From: Oceanobacillus bengalensis
Lineage (GTDB): Bacteria; Bacillota; Bacilli; Bacillales; Amphibacillaceae
Length of the DNA: 64,000 nt
NCBI RefSeq assembly: GCF_003628445.1
Contig: NZ_RBZO01000011.1
Coordinates: 58,586 to 122,585, forward strand
Reading direction: 5' to 3'
Shown: positions 53,580 to 62,514 of the stretch, piece by piece
Position numbering within the stretch: the stretch's first letter is position 1
Layout of the letters: every line of letters starts with the position of its first letter
Notes under the pieces: generated by a model
Seen by the model: the letters and a program-made list of their open reading frames with translations, nothing else
Told to the model about the DNA's origin: nothing
Database searches by the model: none
Position numbers and translations under genes: made by a program

Positions 53580-55436
53580 ATGGTTCCTTCATTACTATTC
53601 GAAATTACATTGATCGGTATATTAGGCATTGGTTCACAATGGGTGGCGTGGCGATATCGCCTTCCAGCAATTGTGGTTATGGCAATTACTGGTTTACTTG
53701 TTGGACCAATCTTTGGAATTATGAATCCTGAAGAAGACTTTGGGGACTTATTTAGCCCGATTATATCTGTTGCAGTTGCAATCATTCTGTTTGAAGGTAG
53801 TCTAAATTTGAGTTTTAAAGAGCTTAGAGGGATTAGTAAACCTATTTTCAGGATATCTACCTTAGGGGCATTTATTGCATGGATAGCAGGTTCTTTAACT
53901 GCCCATTATGTTGCAGGATTATCGTGGGCTGTTGCATTTGTTATCGGCGGTCTGTTCATTGTAACAGGGCCAACCGTTATTATGCCTTTACTTAGACAGG
54001 CAAAGCTTAACCCTAGACCTGCGAAGGTACTGAAATGGGAAGGAATAATCGTTGACCCAATTGGTGCACTTCTTGCAGTTTTTGCATTTGAGATTATAAC
54101 GGTAATCACTTCAGAAAATCCGAGTGGTATCCAATTAGTCCTATTCTTTGCTGCATCCATCTTTGCAATTATTTTGGGATGGGCACTTGGTAAGGGACTT
54201 GGGTGGATGTTTGAAACAGGGCATGTACCAGAATTTCTAAAGTCACCTGTTATTGTTGTCGTGGTAATCTTCTGCTTTACCGCTGCAGATATGATCATGC
54301 ATGAGACAGGGCTATTATCCGTAACGGCTATGGGGATAACCCTTGCGAACATGGGAATAAGTTCCATTTCAGATATGCGTCATTTTAAGGAAAATGTTTC
54401 AGTACTACTCATTTCGGCAATCTTCATTATGTTAACAGCATCATTGGAAGTTGAAACATTACTACAAATTTTTAGTCCAAATATTATTGGGTATGTTTTA
54501 TTGATGATGTTTGCTGTTAGACCGTTGTCGATATTCTTGTCTACGATTGGTACGGGATTATCGTTTAATGAAAAAGCACTACTTGGTTGGATTGCACCAA
54601 GGGGAATTGTGGCACTAACTGTATCAAGTTATTTTGCTGGTGTTCTTCTAAATGCAGGCTATGAAGATGCAGAAATTTTAACAACATTAACGTTTGCGCT
54701 AGTGTTTATCACTGTGCTTGCACACGGATTCTCTATTGGTTGGTTGGCTAGAAAATTAGGATTATCATCGGAAGGAAATCCAGGAGCGTTAATTATCGGT
54801 AGTAATAAATTTACCGTACAGTTAGCACAATCGTTGAAGAACTCCAATATTCCTGTTATGTTAGTCGATTCTTCTTGGGAAAATTTAAGCTTGGCGAGAA
54901 AACAAAATGTACCATTCTATCGCGGGGATATGCTGTCAGAACAAACAGAGCATATGCTAGATACAATCCCGTATGATTACTTGCTTGCTGTGACGGACGA
55001 CAACGCCTATAATTCCCTGATATGTACAACTTTCTTGCCAGAGTATGGAAGAACGAATGTTTTTAAAGGAAGTCCATATACGCATTTTCAAGATGGATAT
55101 TCTAGTGGAGTTGTATCGAAGGTCGGCGGTAGAATCCTATTTGATAAGAAATTCTCATTAGAAAATCTAATAGAGAAGATCGAGGATGGCTATGTCTTCA
55201 GGCAGACCATGCTTACTGAGAAATACGGATTAAAGCAATATTTGGATGATAAAGGTTCATCAACTGTTTTCTTATATTTAATTAAACCGTCGGGTGTGTT
55301 AAAGTTCTTCTCAGAAGAAATGCGAACTGTTCCAGCAGTGGGCGATAAGATTGTTAGCCTTACTCCACCGACTAAGGAAAAGGAAAAGATCAAGGCAAAA
55401 TTAGATACGGTGCGGAATAATGATAGAAAAGAATAA
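53580..55436 (+). CDS. CPA1-type Na+/H+ antiporter with C-terminal TrkA-N (RCK) domain
   Basis: A 618-residue protein. Residues 1-395 form about twelve helices of the sodium/hydrogen exchanger family, with FIVTGPTVIMPLLRQAKLNP, the ion-site region EGIIVDPIGALLAV, and GWIAPRGIVALTVSSYFAG. Residues about 400-520 are a Rossmann TrkA-N/RCK domain (GALIIGSNKFTVQLAQSLKN), and a further TrkA-C-like part may follow. Such fusions extrude Na+ (or K+) under control of a nucleotide or ligand. The ribosome site AGGGGGGATGGG directly precedes the ATG. It fits a salt-tolerant lifestyle. Confidence 0.93.
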   Translation: MVPSLLFEITLIGILGIGSQWVAWRYRLPAIVVMAITGLLVGPIFGIMNPEEDFGDLFSPIISVAVAIILFEGSLNLSFKELRGISKPIFRISTLGAFIAWIAGSLTAHYVAGLSWAVAFVIGGLFIVTGPTVIMPLLRQAKLNPRPAKVLKWEGIIVDPIGALLAVFAFEIITVITSENPSGIQLVLFFAASIFAIILGWALGKGLGWMFETGHVPEFLKSPVIVVVVIFCFTAADMIMHETGLLSVTAMGITLANMGISSISDMRHFKENVSVLLISAIFIMLTASLEVETLLQIFSPNIIGYVLLMMFAVRPLSIFLSTIGTGLSFNEKALLGWIAPRGIVALTVSSYFAGVLLNAGYEDAEILTTLTFALVFITVLAHGFSIGWLARKLGLSSEGNPGALIIGSNKFTVQLAQSLKNSNIPVMLVDSSWENLSLARKQNVPFYRGDMLSEQTEHMLDTIPYDYLLAVTDDNAYNSLICTTFLPEYGRTNVFKGSPYTHFQDGYSSGVVSKVGGRILFDKKFSLENLIEKIEDGYVFRQTMLTEKYGLKQYLDDKGSSTVFLYLIKPSGVLKFFSEEMRTVPAVGDKIVSLTPPTKEKEKIKAKLDTVRNNDRKE

Positions 55437-55489
55437 ATTTATGAGATAGAAAGAATACCTTTATTAGGTGCATAAGGATTAAATCGCAG

Positions 55490-56081
55490 GATGGGGCTGG
55501 GACAAAACGAAAACCTTCCAATCAAAAGACGAATATTATAGCATAGGAATCTCGGAATGTTAACTTTCTACAATTGAATGTTAATTCATAGTTGATATAA
55601 ACTTCGGACTAATTTAATTCAGAATATCTTAAATCGGAGCAAGTCTCGCCGTCCGGGATCCCTCCGGGCGGATGCTTTCCGCGGGCACGGCCTCAGCCCT
55701 CCTCGCGGAAAAAACGCCGCTGCGGGGTCTTCGGACACGTGCTATTCCCGCAGGAGTCACCGCCCTCCACTCTCCCGGACTGGTTAGGTAGTACAATGCT
55801 TTTTGACTTTCCATATCGCAGGAGATAATGGTTAGTAACTTAAACTCAGTGGAGGAAACACACGTAGACTCCTGCAGGAGGAGAGGCCTAGATGAGACAC
55901 CGTAGTGCGTCAGCACGAAGGGGGCTCATCAGCTGCGCGAAGTGTGTTTCCGGAACGACGTACTTCTCACTAAAGAAATCAACACTTTATACAAAGTCCT
56001 CCATTAATTTGAATTTAATGGAGGACTTAAACTTATAGTTCGGATTTTTCTTTACTAAATTTCTTTTGTCCCAGCCTCATC
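55490..56081. repeat. Long GCTGGGACA-framed element with GC-rich core
   Basis: Arms 55490-55507 and 56064-56081 are an 18-bp inverted repeat with one mismatch (GATGGGGCTGGGACAAAA type). Inside, 55634-55965 is strikingly GC-rich, with GCTTTCCGCGGGCACGGCC, CCCGCAGGAGTC and a facing GACTCCTGCAGGAGG. This is like a dispersed intergenic repeat I recall from many Bacillaceae genomes. No credible gene. The remaining gap 55437-56120 holds nothing else. Confidence 0.7.
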
Positions 56082-56120
56082 TTTCTATCCTTAAACACAA
56101 AACCACTAGCAACTACACTA

Positions 56121-56567
56121 TTATAAAATTGTATACTTAAATAAAAGTTCTCCATTTGGATCTCTTTCATTCATGTAGTTAAATCCGATACTTTTATATA
56201 AATTATAAGCAGCTTCATTTTCCTCAATGATACTTAAATATATATGATTTACCCCAAATTCCTTTGAAACAATATCAATAAGTCCCATCATTGCTTTTCT
56301 TCCTAAACCTTTACTTTGGTATTTCTCATCAATCATTATTCTATCAATCCATGTATCTTTATTCGTTCCAAAAGAGCCGTACATAGCAAATCCAATAATA
56401 TTTGCTTCATAATATATTGCTACTGGATGCCATTCTTGGTAAGTGTCAGCTTCTTGTAGACATTCATCAACAGATTCAATATATTTTTCTTGTCCGGGTT
56501 TTAATTTTATGCTCCTAACGATATATTCATTGGTATGATCAATATCTTTAAAATACACTTTACCCAT
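56121..56567 (-). CDS. GNAT acetyltransferase (polyamine acetyltransferase-like, BltD type)
   Basis: A 148-residue acetyl-CoA-dependent N-acetyltransferase. The acetyl-CoA site reads IDEKYQSKGLGRKAMMGLI (Q/RxxGxG/A motif), preceded by WIDRIMID and followed by IYLSIIEENEAAYNLYKSIG. Residues IESVDECLQEA near the N-terminus resemble BltD/SpeG-like spermidine acetyltransferases. AGGAG stands about 13 bases before the ATG. Substrate by similarity only. Confidence 0.85.
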   Translation of the reverse strand: MGKVYFKDIDHTNEYIVRSIKLKPGQEKYIESVDECLQEADTYQEWHPVAIYYEANIIGFAMYGSFGTNKDTWIDRIMIDEKYQSKGLGRKAMMGLIDIVSKEFGVNHIYLSIIEENEAAYNLYKSIGFNYMNERDPNGELLFKYTIL

Positions 56568-56630
56568 GTTATTATCTATACTCCTATCGTAACATTTCAG
56601 CCGTTTTTAATAGATGTTATTATTAAGTGC

Positions 56631-56822
56631 TTATTTATTAATAAATAGCTCATCTACTGTGGTATCCAATACAGTGGCCATGTTAAAAGCTAATTGTAAA
56701 GTAGGGTCATATTTATCGTTTTCAATCGCATTTATCGTTTGTCTGGAAACCTTACAAAGTTTAGCCACTTCTTCTTGTGATAGCCCTGCTGATTTTCTTA
56801 ATTCCCTAATACGATTCTTCAT
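56631..56822 (-). CDS. XRE-family transcriptional regulator, 63 residues
   Basis: A compact helix-turn-helix protein of the YozG/Cro type: IRELRKSAGLSQEEVAKLCK, recognition helix VSRQTINAIENDKYDP, end VDELFINK. Its ATG follows the stop of the membrane-protein gene with no gap, and GGTGG at the end of that gene is its ribosome site, so translation is coupled. It probably represses its own promoter at the palindrome at 57149. Confidence 0.92.
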   Translation of the reverse strand: MKNRIRELRKSAGLSQEEVAKLCKVSRQTINAIENDKYDPTLQLAFNMATVLDTTVDELFINK

Positions 56823-57128
56823 TTAACCACCGTATTTCTTCTTGGAAAATAGTAATGAGATTAAATATACAATAGAAATAGCTACAAGAAAGGTAAAGGG
56901 GTTCATACCCTCATAAGATTCATTTGTCCAGGCAGTTAAATAAACAGATTCAATTATTTCAATCAACGCTAAACCGATTGCAATTGTAAAAGCGTATGAT
57001 TGGGCTTTCATTTTAATGAAATTTTTCCTTTCATCCCCCAACTTGGGTAATGACGCAAGAGTAATAACGATTAGTAGTACACAAATTGCTAAAGCAGCAA
57101 AAAATATAACAACTATCCAATCCATCAT
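56823..57128 (-). CDS. Small membrane protein paired with XRE regulator
   Basis: A 101-residue protein with three or four hydrophobic segments (residues 4-26, 45-62, 78-95) and a basic end (KKKYGG). It resembles the DUF2178/DUF3796-type proteins often encoded beside short XRE regulators. AGGAGG lies before two adjacent ATGs; either may start. First gene of the two-gene operon. Function unknown. Confidence 0.75.
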   Translation of the reverse strand: MMDWIVVIFFAALAICVLLIVITLASLPKLGDERKNFIKMKAQSYAFTIAIGLALIEIIESVYLTAWTNESYEGMNPFTFLVAISIVYLISLLFSKKKYGG

Positions 57129-57148
57129 TTTCTTTCCTCCTAATTAAA

Positions 57149-57214
57149 ATGTAAAAAGTATTTGACATTTAATATTGTATCAATATCTTTAAAATTGTCA
57201 AATACTTTTTACAT
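57149..57214 (-). promoter_or_regulatory. Promoter framed by 19-bp inverted repeats (XRE operator)
   Basis: Arms 57149-57167 and 57196-57214 are perfect 19-bp inverted repeats. On the minus strand TTGACA lies in the upstream arm, followed by a 16-base spacer and TACAAT. The second arm covers the transcription start region. An inner AATATTG/CAATAT palindrome surrounds the centre. Typical of autorepression. Confidence 0.75.
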
Positions 57215-57249
57215 ATTAGTTCATTATTATTTTATTACGCTTTGGTTAT

Positions 57250-57280
57250 AGCAAAAACTCGCCTAATTAGACGAGCTTTT
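57250..57280 (-). terminator. Terminator of SE1832-type gene
   Basis: An imperfect palindrome around CTAATTAG (AGCTCG with CGAGT) and TTTTTGC on the minus strand. Confidence 0.65.
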
Positions 57281-57309
57281 ACTGTTGGTTTATTGTAACC
57301 CTTTTCTTT

Positions 57310-57489
57310 TTAATCCAATGCATATAACTGCTTGTTCACCTCAGCAATTTCCTCTTCTAGTCGAATAAGCTGATTTTGGGCGGAAGATACTCTGCCCTTT
57401 ACATACTCTAATTTGTCCAAGTCACTTTGAATTCGTACATAATCTGATTTTAACTCTGCTAATTTTGCTTCTAATTCTTTTTTCGTCAA
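57310..57489 (-). CDS. SE1832-family small coiled-coil protein, TTG start
   Basis: A 59-residue protein, almost entirely heptad-patterned (KKELEAKLAELKSDYVRIQ and EEEIAEVNKQLYALD). It matches the small SE1832 family of staphylococci and bacilli as I remember it; role unknown. AGGTG lies 8 bases before the TTG start and a terminator follows, so it is laid out as a gene despite its size. Confidence 0.75.
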   Translation of the reverse strand: MTKKELEAKLAELKSDYVRIQSDLDKLEYVKGRVSSAQNQLIRLEEEIAEVNKQLYALD

Positions 57490-57578
57490 TCTGAATCACC
57501 TCTATGTATAGTTTAGCTCATAACACCTTTACAAAACAATAATATTCTTTATTATTGGAAGAAGAGGAGGCGAAATAT

Positions 57579-58418
57579 ATGAAAATTGCATTTTCACCGA
57601 CGATTCATGATTATAGGGGAAAAGTCGAGAGTCTTTTGTTGAAAAAGGAAGCAAGCAATAATCTCATGCTTGGGTTAATGGATTATTTTAAAACAACGAT
57701 TAGCAAAGATGTTTACTTTGGTTATGTCGAAGAAGATGGGGAAATCATTTATGCTTTTATGCAGACGCCTCCAAATAATTGGATTTTAGCGGATATAGAT
57801 GTTGATCATCGCGTAATCGTACATATAGCAAATTTTTTATACAAAAAGGCGATAAAAGTACCAGGTGTTCTTGGGCCAGTTTCAAAAGCGGAAGTATTTG
57901 TGGGCGAATGGAAACAAAGAAAAAAAGTAGATGCAAAAGTCCATATGAATCAATTAATTTATCAGTTAGATGAAGTGAACGTACAAATTGATACGAATGG
58001 GCAAATGTTAAAAGCCACGAAAGCAGATCATCCCTTAGTGAAAAGTTGGTTAATTCACTTTGGAAAAGAAGCAAATGAAGCCATGACAGAAATTAAAGCG
58101 AGTCAAATGGCTACGAAATTCATTGAAAATGGAACGGCATTTTTATGGAATGTAGCTGGTATTCCAGTATCAATGGCTAATCAATCTAGAAAAACAAAAA
58201 ACGGTGCAAGCATTAATGCCGTATATACGCCAGACGAGCATAAGCGAAATGGGTATGCAACAAACTTGGTAGCTGCTCTTAGTCAGAAATTACTACATGA
58301 TGGTTTTGCTTTCTGCTCTTTATACACAGATAAGGCTAATCCAACATCAAATAGTATTTATAAGAAGATTGGTTATAATGAGGTTGGCTCATCCATTGTT
58401 TATCACTTTTATAACTAA
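57579..58418 (+). CDS. GNAT family acetyltransferase (two-part)
   Basis: A 279-residue protein. An N-terminal half (about 1-135) forms a degenerate acetyltransferase-like region, and the C-terminal GNAT domain has VYTPDEHKRNGYATNLVAAL as its acetyl-CoA motif and ANPTSNSIYKKIGY. GAGGAGG lies 8 bases before the ATG at 57579; the frame from 57555 includes that site and is unlikely. Substrate unknown. Confidence 0.88.
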   Translation: MKIAFSPTIHDYRGKVESLLLKKEASNNLMLGLMDYFKTTISKDVYFGYVEEDGEIIYAFMQTPPNNWILADIDVDHRVIVHIANFLYKKAIKVPGVLGPVSKAEVFVGEWKQRKKVDAKVHMNQLIYQLDEVNVQIDTNGQMLKATKADHPLVKSWLIHFGKEANEAMTEIKASQMATKFIENGTAFLWNVAGIPVSMANQSRKTKNGASINAVYTPDEHKRNGYATNLVAALSQKLLHDGFAFCSLYTDKANPTSNSIYKKIGYNEVGSSIVYHFYN

Positions 58419-58546
58419 ATGGAGATCCGCTCATTTTATAAATGGATGCTTTTTCGAGTACAGAGCCTATTTTTAGTAACGTGAATGTACGTTTAAATAC
58501 TGTATGTTGGAGTGAATGGTTTTTAGTAGATGGAAAATAATCAATT

Positions 58547-58595
58547 GAAAATGCCCCAGTAATAAACATTTTTCAGCTTTTACTGGAGCATTTTC
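58547..58595. terminator. Hairpin, probable terminator of minus-strand GNAT gene
   Basis: Arms 58547-58562 and 58580-58595 (16 bp, one mismatch), with an AATGCCCCAGTA core. Similar to the hairpin at 20115. Nothing else is seen in 58419-58636. Confidence 0.55.
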
Positions 58596-58636
58596 GAATG
58601 TTAAAAAATAAAGTTTGGGTAGGCAATTGCCTATTA

Positions 58637-59080
58637 TTATTTTTGAAGTTTTTTGTACATCACGATATGCGGGCCAATAGGTGGGTAATCAAAAATATCG
58701 CCATAAGCGTCAAAGCCTAATTTACGATAATATTCTTGAACAGCCGTTCTTCCTTTACACCAGATCAAATCATAGCCACGCGCTCGTATAATATTTTCCC
58801 CAAAGTCTACGATTGACCTTCCAGCACCTAATTTTCGAAATTCCTCAAGAGTAGCCATCTGTCTTAAGCGATATTGTCTTTCAATAGAGAAATCAGGAAG
58901 GTTTTCAACAACAAAGGATGCAACGCTTATTAGTTTTCCTTGATAAAACGCCCCAACATGAAATGTATGCGCTTCATGGTCTATTTCATATTTGGAGTCT
59001 TCAATGCTCTGGTTCGGCCGGAGTACGCGATGCCTAAGGCTATAGGTCATCTCTGGCTCGATTAAACGAACACCTAACAT
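58637..59080 (-). CDS. GNAT family acetyltransferase
   Basis: A 147-residue enzyme. The acetyl-CoA motif is RQMATLEEFRKLGAGRSIVDF, and the C-terminal part reads IWCKGRTAVQEYYRKLGFDA. The N-terminal TYSLRHRVLRPNQSIE pattern matches a group of small bacillar acetyltransferases with unknown substrates. GGGGAG is 13 bases before the ATG, rather far; a weakly translated gene is possible. Confidence 0.87.
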   Translation of the reverse strand: MLGVRLIEPEMTYSLRHRVLRPNQSIEDSKYEIDHEAHTFHVGAFYQGKLISVASFVVENLPDFSIERQYRLRQMATLEEFRKLGAGRSIVDFGENIIRARGYDLIWCKGRTAVQEYYRKLGFDAYGDIFDYPPIGPHIVMYKKLQK

Positions 59081-59120
59081 GATGATTCACGCTCCCCGTT
59101 TTGTGATTTTTAAACATTAT

Positions 59121-59147
59121 AATAAAATCTCACCTAAAATGAGGTGA
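59121..59147 (-). terminator. Terminator of AI-2E permease gene
   Basis: A 6-bp stem TCACCT/AGGTGA with an ATTTTATT tail on the minus strand, about 80 bases after the stop. Confidence 0.5.
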
Positions 59148-59224
59148 ATTTATTTATGAATTGTAATGTCATCTTGTGTGCAACGGGCTGCTGTTTGGGA
59201 GCATCTAAAGAAAGCAATCTTTTA

Positions 59225-60322
59225 TCATATTAAAGCATCTTCTTTCTTCTCTTTCGAGTTAACAAAGGTCTGATAAAGATGAACAATAATAGCCCGAACA
59301 ACGGCATACACTGGTACAGCAAAAACAATTCCTAAGAAGCCAGCTATACTTCCTGCTGACACAACAACAGTCATTACGGTTAATGGATGTACATGTAATG
59401 CTTGCCCCATAACATTTGGTGAAATGAGGTTACTTTCAATTTGTTGTGCCACAATCATAATAATTGCTATCCAAAAGAAATTTATCGGATCCTGTAACGT
59501 ACCTACAAGTAGTGCTGGAGTTACAGCAATGAATGGCCCTAAGTATGGAATAACATTCGTTAGCATACCAAATAAGGCAAGGAGTAATGCATAGTCTAAG
59601 TCGATAATTATATAACCGATATAGAGCATAACCCCTACACAGAAACTAACGAATAATTGACCCTGGATAAAGGAAGACAACACATTATCAATTTTTCCAA
59701 ATAAACTGCGAATGTTTTCTGCTTTTTCTTTCTTAAATACTTGCAAAATAAATGGCAATAACTTTTCCCCATCTTTTAACATAAAGAAAAGGAAGAAGGG
59801 GATCATGACAAGTCCCATAGCAATGCTGATAACTTGCCCGATAAATCCACCAATAAATCCAAATAAATGATCCAATAGATTCTGAATATGTTCTGGAAGA
59901 TTAGCAACAAAGTCCTCCACAGCGATAATTACCTGAGTAGGAATACTCGTATAATTTGCTTGCCAATAGAAGATGACATCCTCAACAACAGCAATCATGC
60001 CTGGAATACCATACATTAAATTGGTAATCTGATTTTGAATAATTGGCCAGATATACATAATAAATAATGTTAAAAGGGAAATTATAACTAAAAACACAAG
60101 AAGAATTCCCCAAATACGTCCTATCTTTAGTCGCTTTTCGAAAAACTGCAAGAGTGGTCTTGTTAAATAATAAAGTATACCTGCACCAATGAATGGAAAG
60201 GCAATCGCACCAATATATTTAAAGACTGGGATGAAGATGAAATTTGTATAGTAAATTAGTAAAATTAACAGAAACAATAAAATTAAGAACACTAAAACCT
60301 GAAACCAACGTTTTTGAACCAA
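59225..60322 (-). CDS. AI-2E family transporter (UPF0118)
   Basis: A 365-residue membrane protein with seven or eight helices in the UPF0118 arrangement: paired N-terminal helices, a long amphipathic middle region (about 120-165), then YIGYIIIDLDYALLLALFG, NVIPYLGPFIAVTPALLVG and the C-terminal GIVFAVPVYAVVRA. Members include autoinducer exporters and Na+/H+ antiporters. The frame is open to a GTG at 60334, but the TTG at 60322 has AAAGTGGTG 6 bases before it and is preferred; both are non-ATG starts. Substrate not determinable. Confidence 0.88.
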   Translation of the reverse strand: MVQKRWFQVLVFLILLFLLILLIYYTNFIFIPVFKYIGAIAFPFIGAGILYYLTRPLLQFFEKRLKIGRIWGILLVFLVIISLLTLFIMYIWPIIQNQITNLMYGIPGMIAVVEDVIFYWQANYTSIPTQVIIAVEDFVANLPEHIQNLLDHLFGFIGGFIGQVISIAMGLVMIPFFLFFMLKDGEKLLPFILQVFKKEKAENIRSLFGKIDNVLSSFIQGQLFVSFCVGVMLYIGYIIIDLDYALLLALFGMLTNVIPYLGPFIAVTPALLVGTLQDPINFFWIAIIMIVAQQIESNLISPNVMGQALHVHPLTVMTVVVSAGSIAGFLGIVFAVPVYAVVRAIIVHLYQTFVNSKEKKEDALI

Positions 60323-60507
60323 GCCATTCACCACTTTCGATTATCTTTCTTACCCTTATTTTACCTATAAATCCTAATTATAGAAAGCGTAGATTAATAG
60401 TTTAACATTATTTTATCCAATAGACAGAGTTAGTAAACAGAATATCTAGAATCTAGGACAAAAGTGTGTTAAAATTTGAACATTGATTAGTGATGGAGGA
60501 CATTGGA

Positions 60508-62247
60508 ATGAGATCCTGGAAAGAAGTCTATCAAAGGTGGCATTCGTTTGAGCAACTAGATGAGCAGGTGCAACTTGAATTAAGGAAAATAAATGATACA
60601 TCTTTATTAGAAGATGCTTTTTATAAGGAATTAACATTCGGTACTGGAGGAATACGTGGAGTATTAGGCCCAGGTACCAATCGAATGAATGTTTATACCG
60701 TACGGAAAGTCGTAGAAGGGTTAGCAAACTACTTGCCGTACCACCGAGTTAATGTAAAAGACCGTGGGGTTGTCATTGCCTATGACTCTAGGTATATGTC
60801 AAAGGAATTTGCGCTTGAGGCAGCTAGGGTACTAAGTGTTCATGGGATAAAGGCATATGTTTTTGAGTCATTACGCCCAACGCCACTCCTATCCTTTGCA
60901 GTACGTTATTTAGGTGCCGCATGTGGCATCATGATTACGGCTAGTCATAATCCACCAGAGTACAATGGGTTAAAGGTGTATAACGAAGACGGTGGTCAAA
61001 TAACGCCAACTGAATCCGATCAAATAGTTGCTGCGATTAATGAAATAGAGGATGAGCTCACCGTTCCATTTCTGAATGATGAGGAACTGGCAGAAAGCGG
61101 GTTACTTCATTGGATTGGTAAGGAAATTGATAACGCTTATCTAGAGCGGATCAATTATATTTCTAGAATGGATCCGGCGAAACGCATGCAGGATAAGGAT
61201 TTGCAAATTGTCTTTACACCATTACATGGGACGTCTTATGACCTTGTGACAAGTGCGCTCGAACAGATGCGTTTCTTAAATGTTCACGTTGTAACAGAAC
61301 AGGCAATACCGGATCCAGATTTTTCTACCGTTGAATCGCCAAATCCTGAAGAACATCAGGCATTTGCGCTGGCTGAGGAACTTGGGGATAAGGTAGATGC
61401 TGATATTTTACTCGGTACAGACCCTGATGCTGACCGATTAGGAGTTGCAGTAAAAAACGGGTACGGAGAATTCCAAGTATTAACAGGCAACCAATTAGGA
61501 TCCCTACTCTTAGATTATATATTAAGACATAGCAATCCGAATGTATATAAGAATGCAAAAATGATTAAAACAGTCGTTACAACCGAATTAGGTAGGGCAA
61601 TTGCGGATTCGTACCATGTGGAAACGCTGGAAACGTTGACTGGATTTAAATATATTGGTGAGAAGATCCATCAATTTGATGCTTCAGGAGAAACGTTTAT
61701 CTTTGGCTTTGAAGAAAGCTATGGTTATTTGGTTAGTGGATTTGTTAGGGACAAAGATGCTATACAAGCAGCAATTATAACTGCTGAAATGGCTTATTAC
61801 TGGAAACAACGAGGGAAAACATTGTTTGATGCTTTACATGATCTTTACGAAACGCATGGTTTTTATTTAGAGGGAATGTCATCGCTAACCTTAAAAGGGA
61901 AAGAAGGCGCAAAACAAATTTCCTTTATTATGTCTGAAATCCGGAATATGGAGTTGACTAATGTAGCTGGCTTTAAGATGAAGGCAGTGGAAGACTATTT
62001 AACGAGTGAAAAGTTAAATCTTGAAGACAACAGCAAAGCTCCAATCGATTTACCAAAAGAAAACATGGTTAAATTGATGCTTGATGAAAAAGCTTGGGTA
62101 TGTTTACGACCATCTGGAACAGAGCCAAAGCTAAAAACGTATTACGGTGTTTGTGGAAAGAATCGCAAAGATAGTGAAGAAAAATTAGCGAAATTAAAAG
62201 AAGCGATGGCAAACATTATGGATAAAATAATGACAGTAAAAGCATAG
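60508..62247 (+). CDS. pgcA: Phosphoglucomutase (alpha-D-phosphohexomutase)
   Basis: A 579-residue enzyme interconverting glucose-1- and glucose-6-phosphate, feeding UDP-glucose for lipoteichoic acid glycolipid anchors. Active-site serine loop MITASHNPPEYNG near residue 142, metal loop DPDADRLG near 308, sugar loop FGFEESYG near 405, phosphate-site RPSGTEPKLK near 535. TGGAGG lies 8 bases before the ATG at 60508; earlier in-frame starts (60490, 60493) contain that site. Single gene, divergent from the AI-2E gene. Confidence 0.95.
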   Translation: MRSWKEVYQRWHSFEQLDEQVQLELRKINDTSLLEDAFYKELTFGTGGIRGVLGPGTNRMNVYTVRKVVEGLANYLPYHRVNVKDRGVVIAYDSRYMSKEFALEAARVLSVHGIKAYVFESLRPTPLLSFAVRYLGAACGIMITASHNPPEYNGLKVYNEDGGQITPTESDQIVAAINEIEDELTVPFLNDEELAESGLLHWIGKEIDNAYLERINYISRMDPAKRMQDKDLQIVFTPLHGTSYDLVTSALEQMRFLNVHVVTEQAIPDPDFSTVESPNPEEHQAFALAEELGDKVDADILLGTDPDADRLGVAVKNGYGEFQVLTGNQLGSLLLDYILRHSNPNVYKNAKMIKTVVTTELGRAIADSYHVETLETLTGFKYIGEKIHQFDASGETFIFGFEESYGYLVSGFVRDKDAIQAAIITAEMAYYWKQRGKTLFDALHDLYETHGFYLEGMSSLTLKGKEGAKQISFIMSEIRNMELTNVAGFKMKAVEDYLTSEKLNLEDNSKAPIDLPKENMVKLMLDEKAWVCLRPSGTEPKLKTYYGVCGKNRKDSEEKLAKLKEAMANIMDKIMTVKA

Positions 62248-62342
62248 TCCTTATAAATTTGGAAAATATATGGATAGCTCAGGCAATCAGGTTCCGATTG
62301 ACATATTTGCTAGTTACGTGTTTAAATAAAGAATACGATTCC

Positions 62343-62432
62343 TAAAGGGGAGTAGCTGTACAATTAAAGTCGTCATTACGAGATCCATATCTCCGGCTTA
62401 ATTGGCAACGTACGTTGTTAGCGAGACCTTTA
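62343..62432 (+). promoter_or_regulatory. yybP-ykoY manganese riboswitch
   Basis: It begins TAAAGGGGAGTAGC, contains TTGGCAACG and a variable stem, and closes with GCGAGACCTTTA, the conserved skeleton of the Mn2+-sensing class. Its 3' strand (GACCTTTA) is shared with the terminator at 62424, so Mn2+ binding should prevent termination. No gene is seen in 62248-62514. Confidence 0.92.
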
Positions 62433-62462
62433 CCGCCGTGCGAGCAGGTAAAGGTCTTTTTC
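62424..62462 (+). terminator. Riboswitch-controlled terminator
   Basis: Perfect 11-bp stem AGACCTTTACC/GGTAAAGGTCT, then TTTTT. Confidence 0.93.
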
Positions 62463-62514
62463 TGTGGTCTTTTACCTGCTGGTGGGCCATTTTATTTTTT
62501 TAAGGAGAGAGGAT

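Noticed and set aside
55629..55916. 95-residue minus-strand frame in the GC-rich element
   Set aside because: Low-complexity Arg/Pro/Ser-rich translation of a repeated non-coding element, with no ribosome site.
59156..59233. 25-codon Cys-rich micro-ORF (MNCNVILCATGCCLG...) with a GAGGTG site
   Set aside because: Its apparent ribosome site is one arm of the terminator of the minus-strand permease gene and the frame overlaps that gene's end; no other support.
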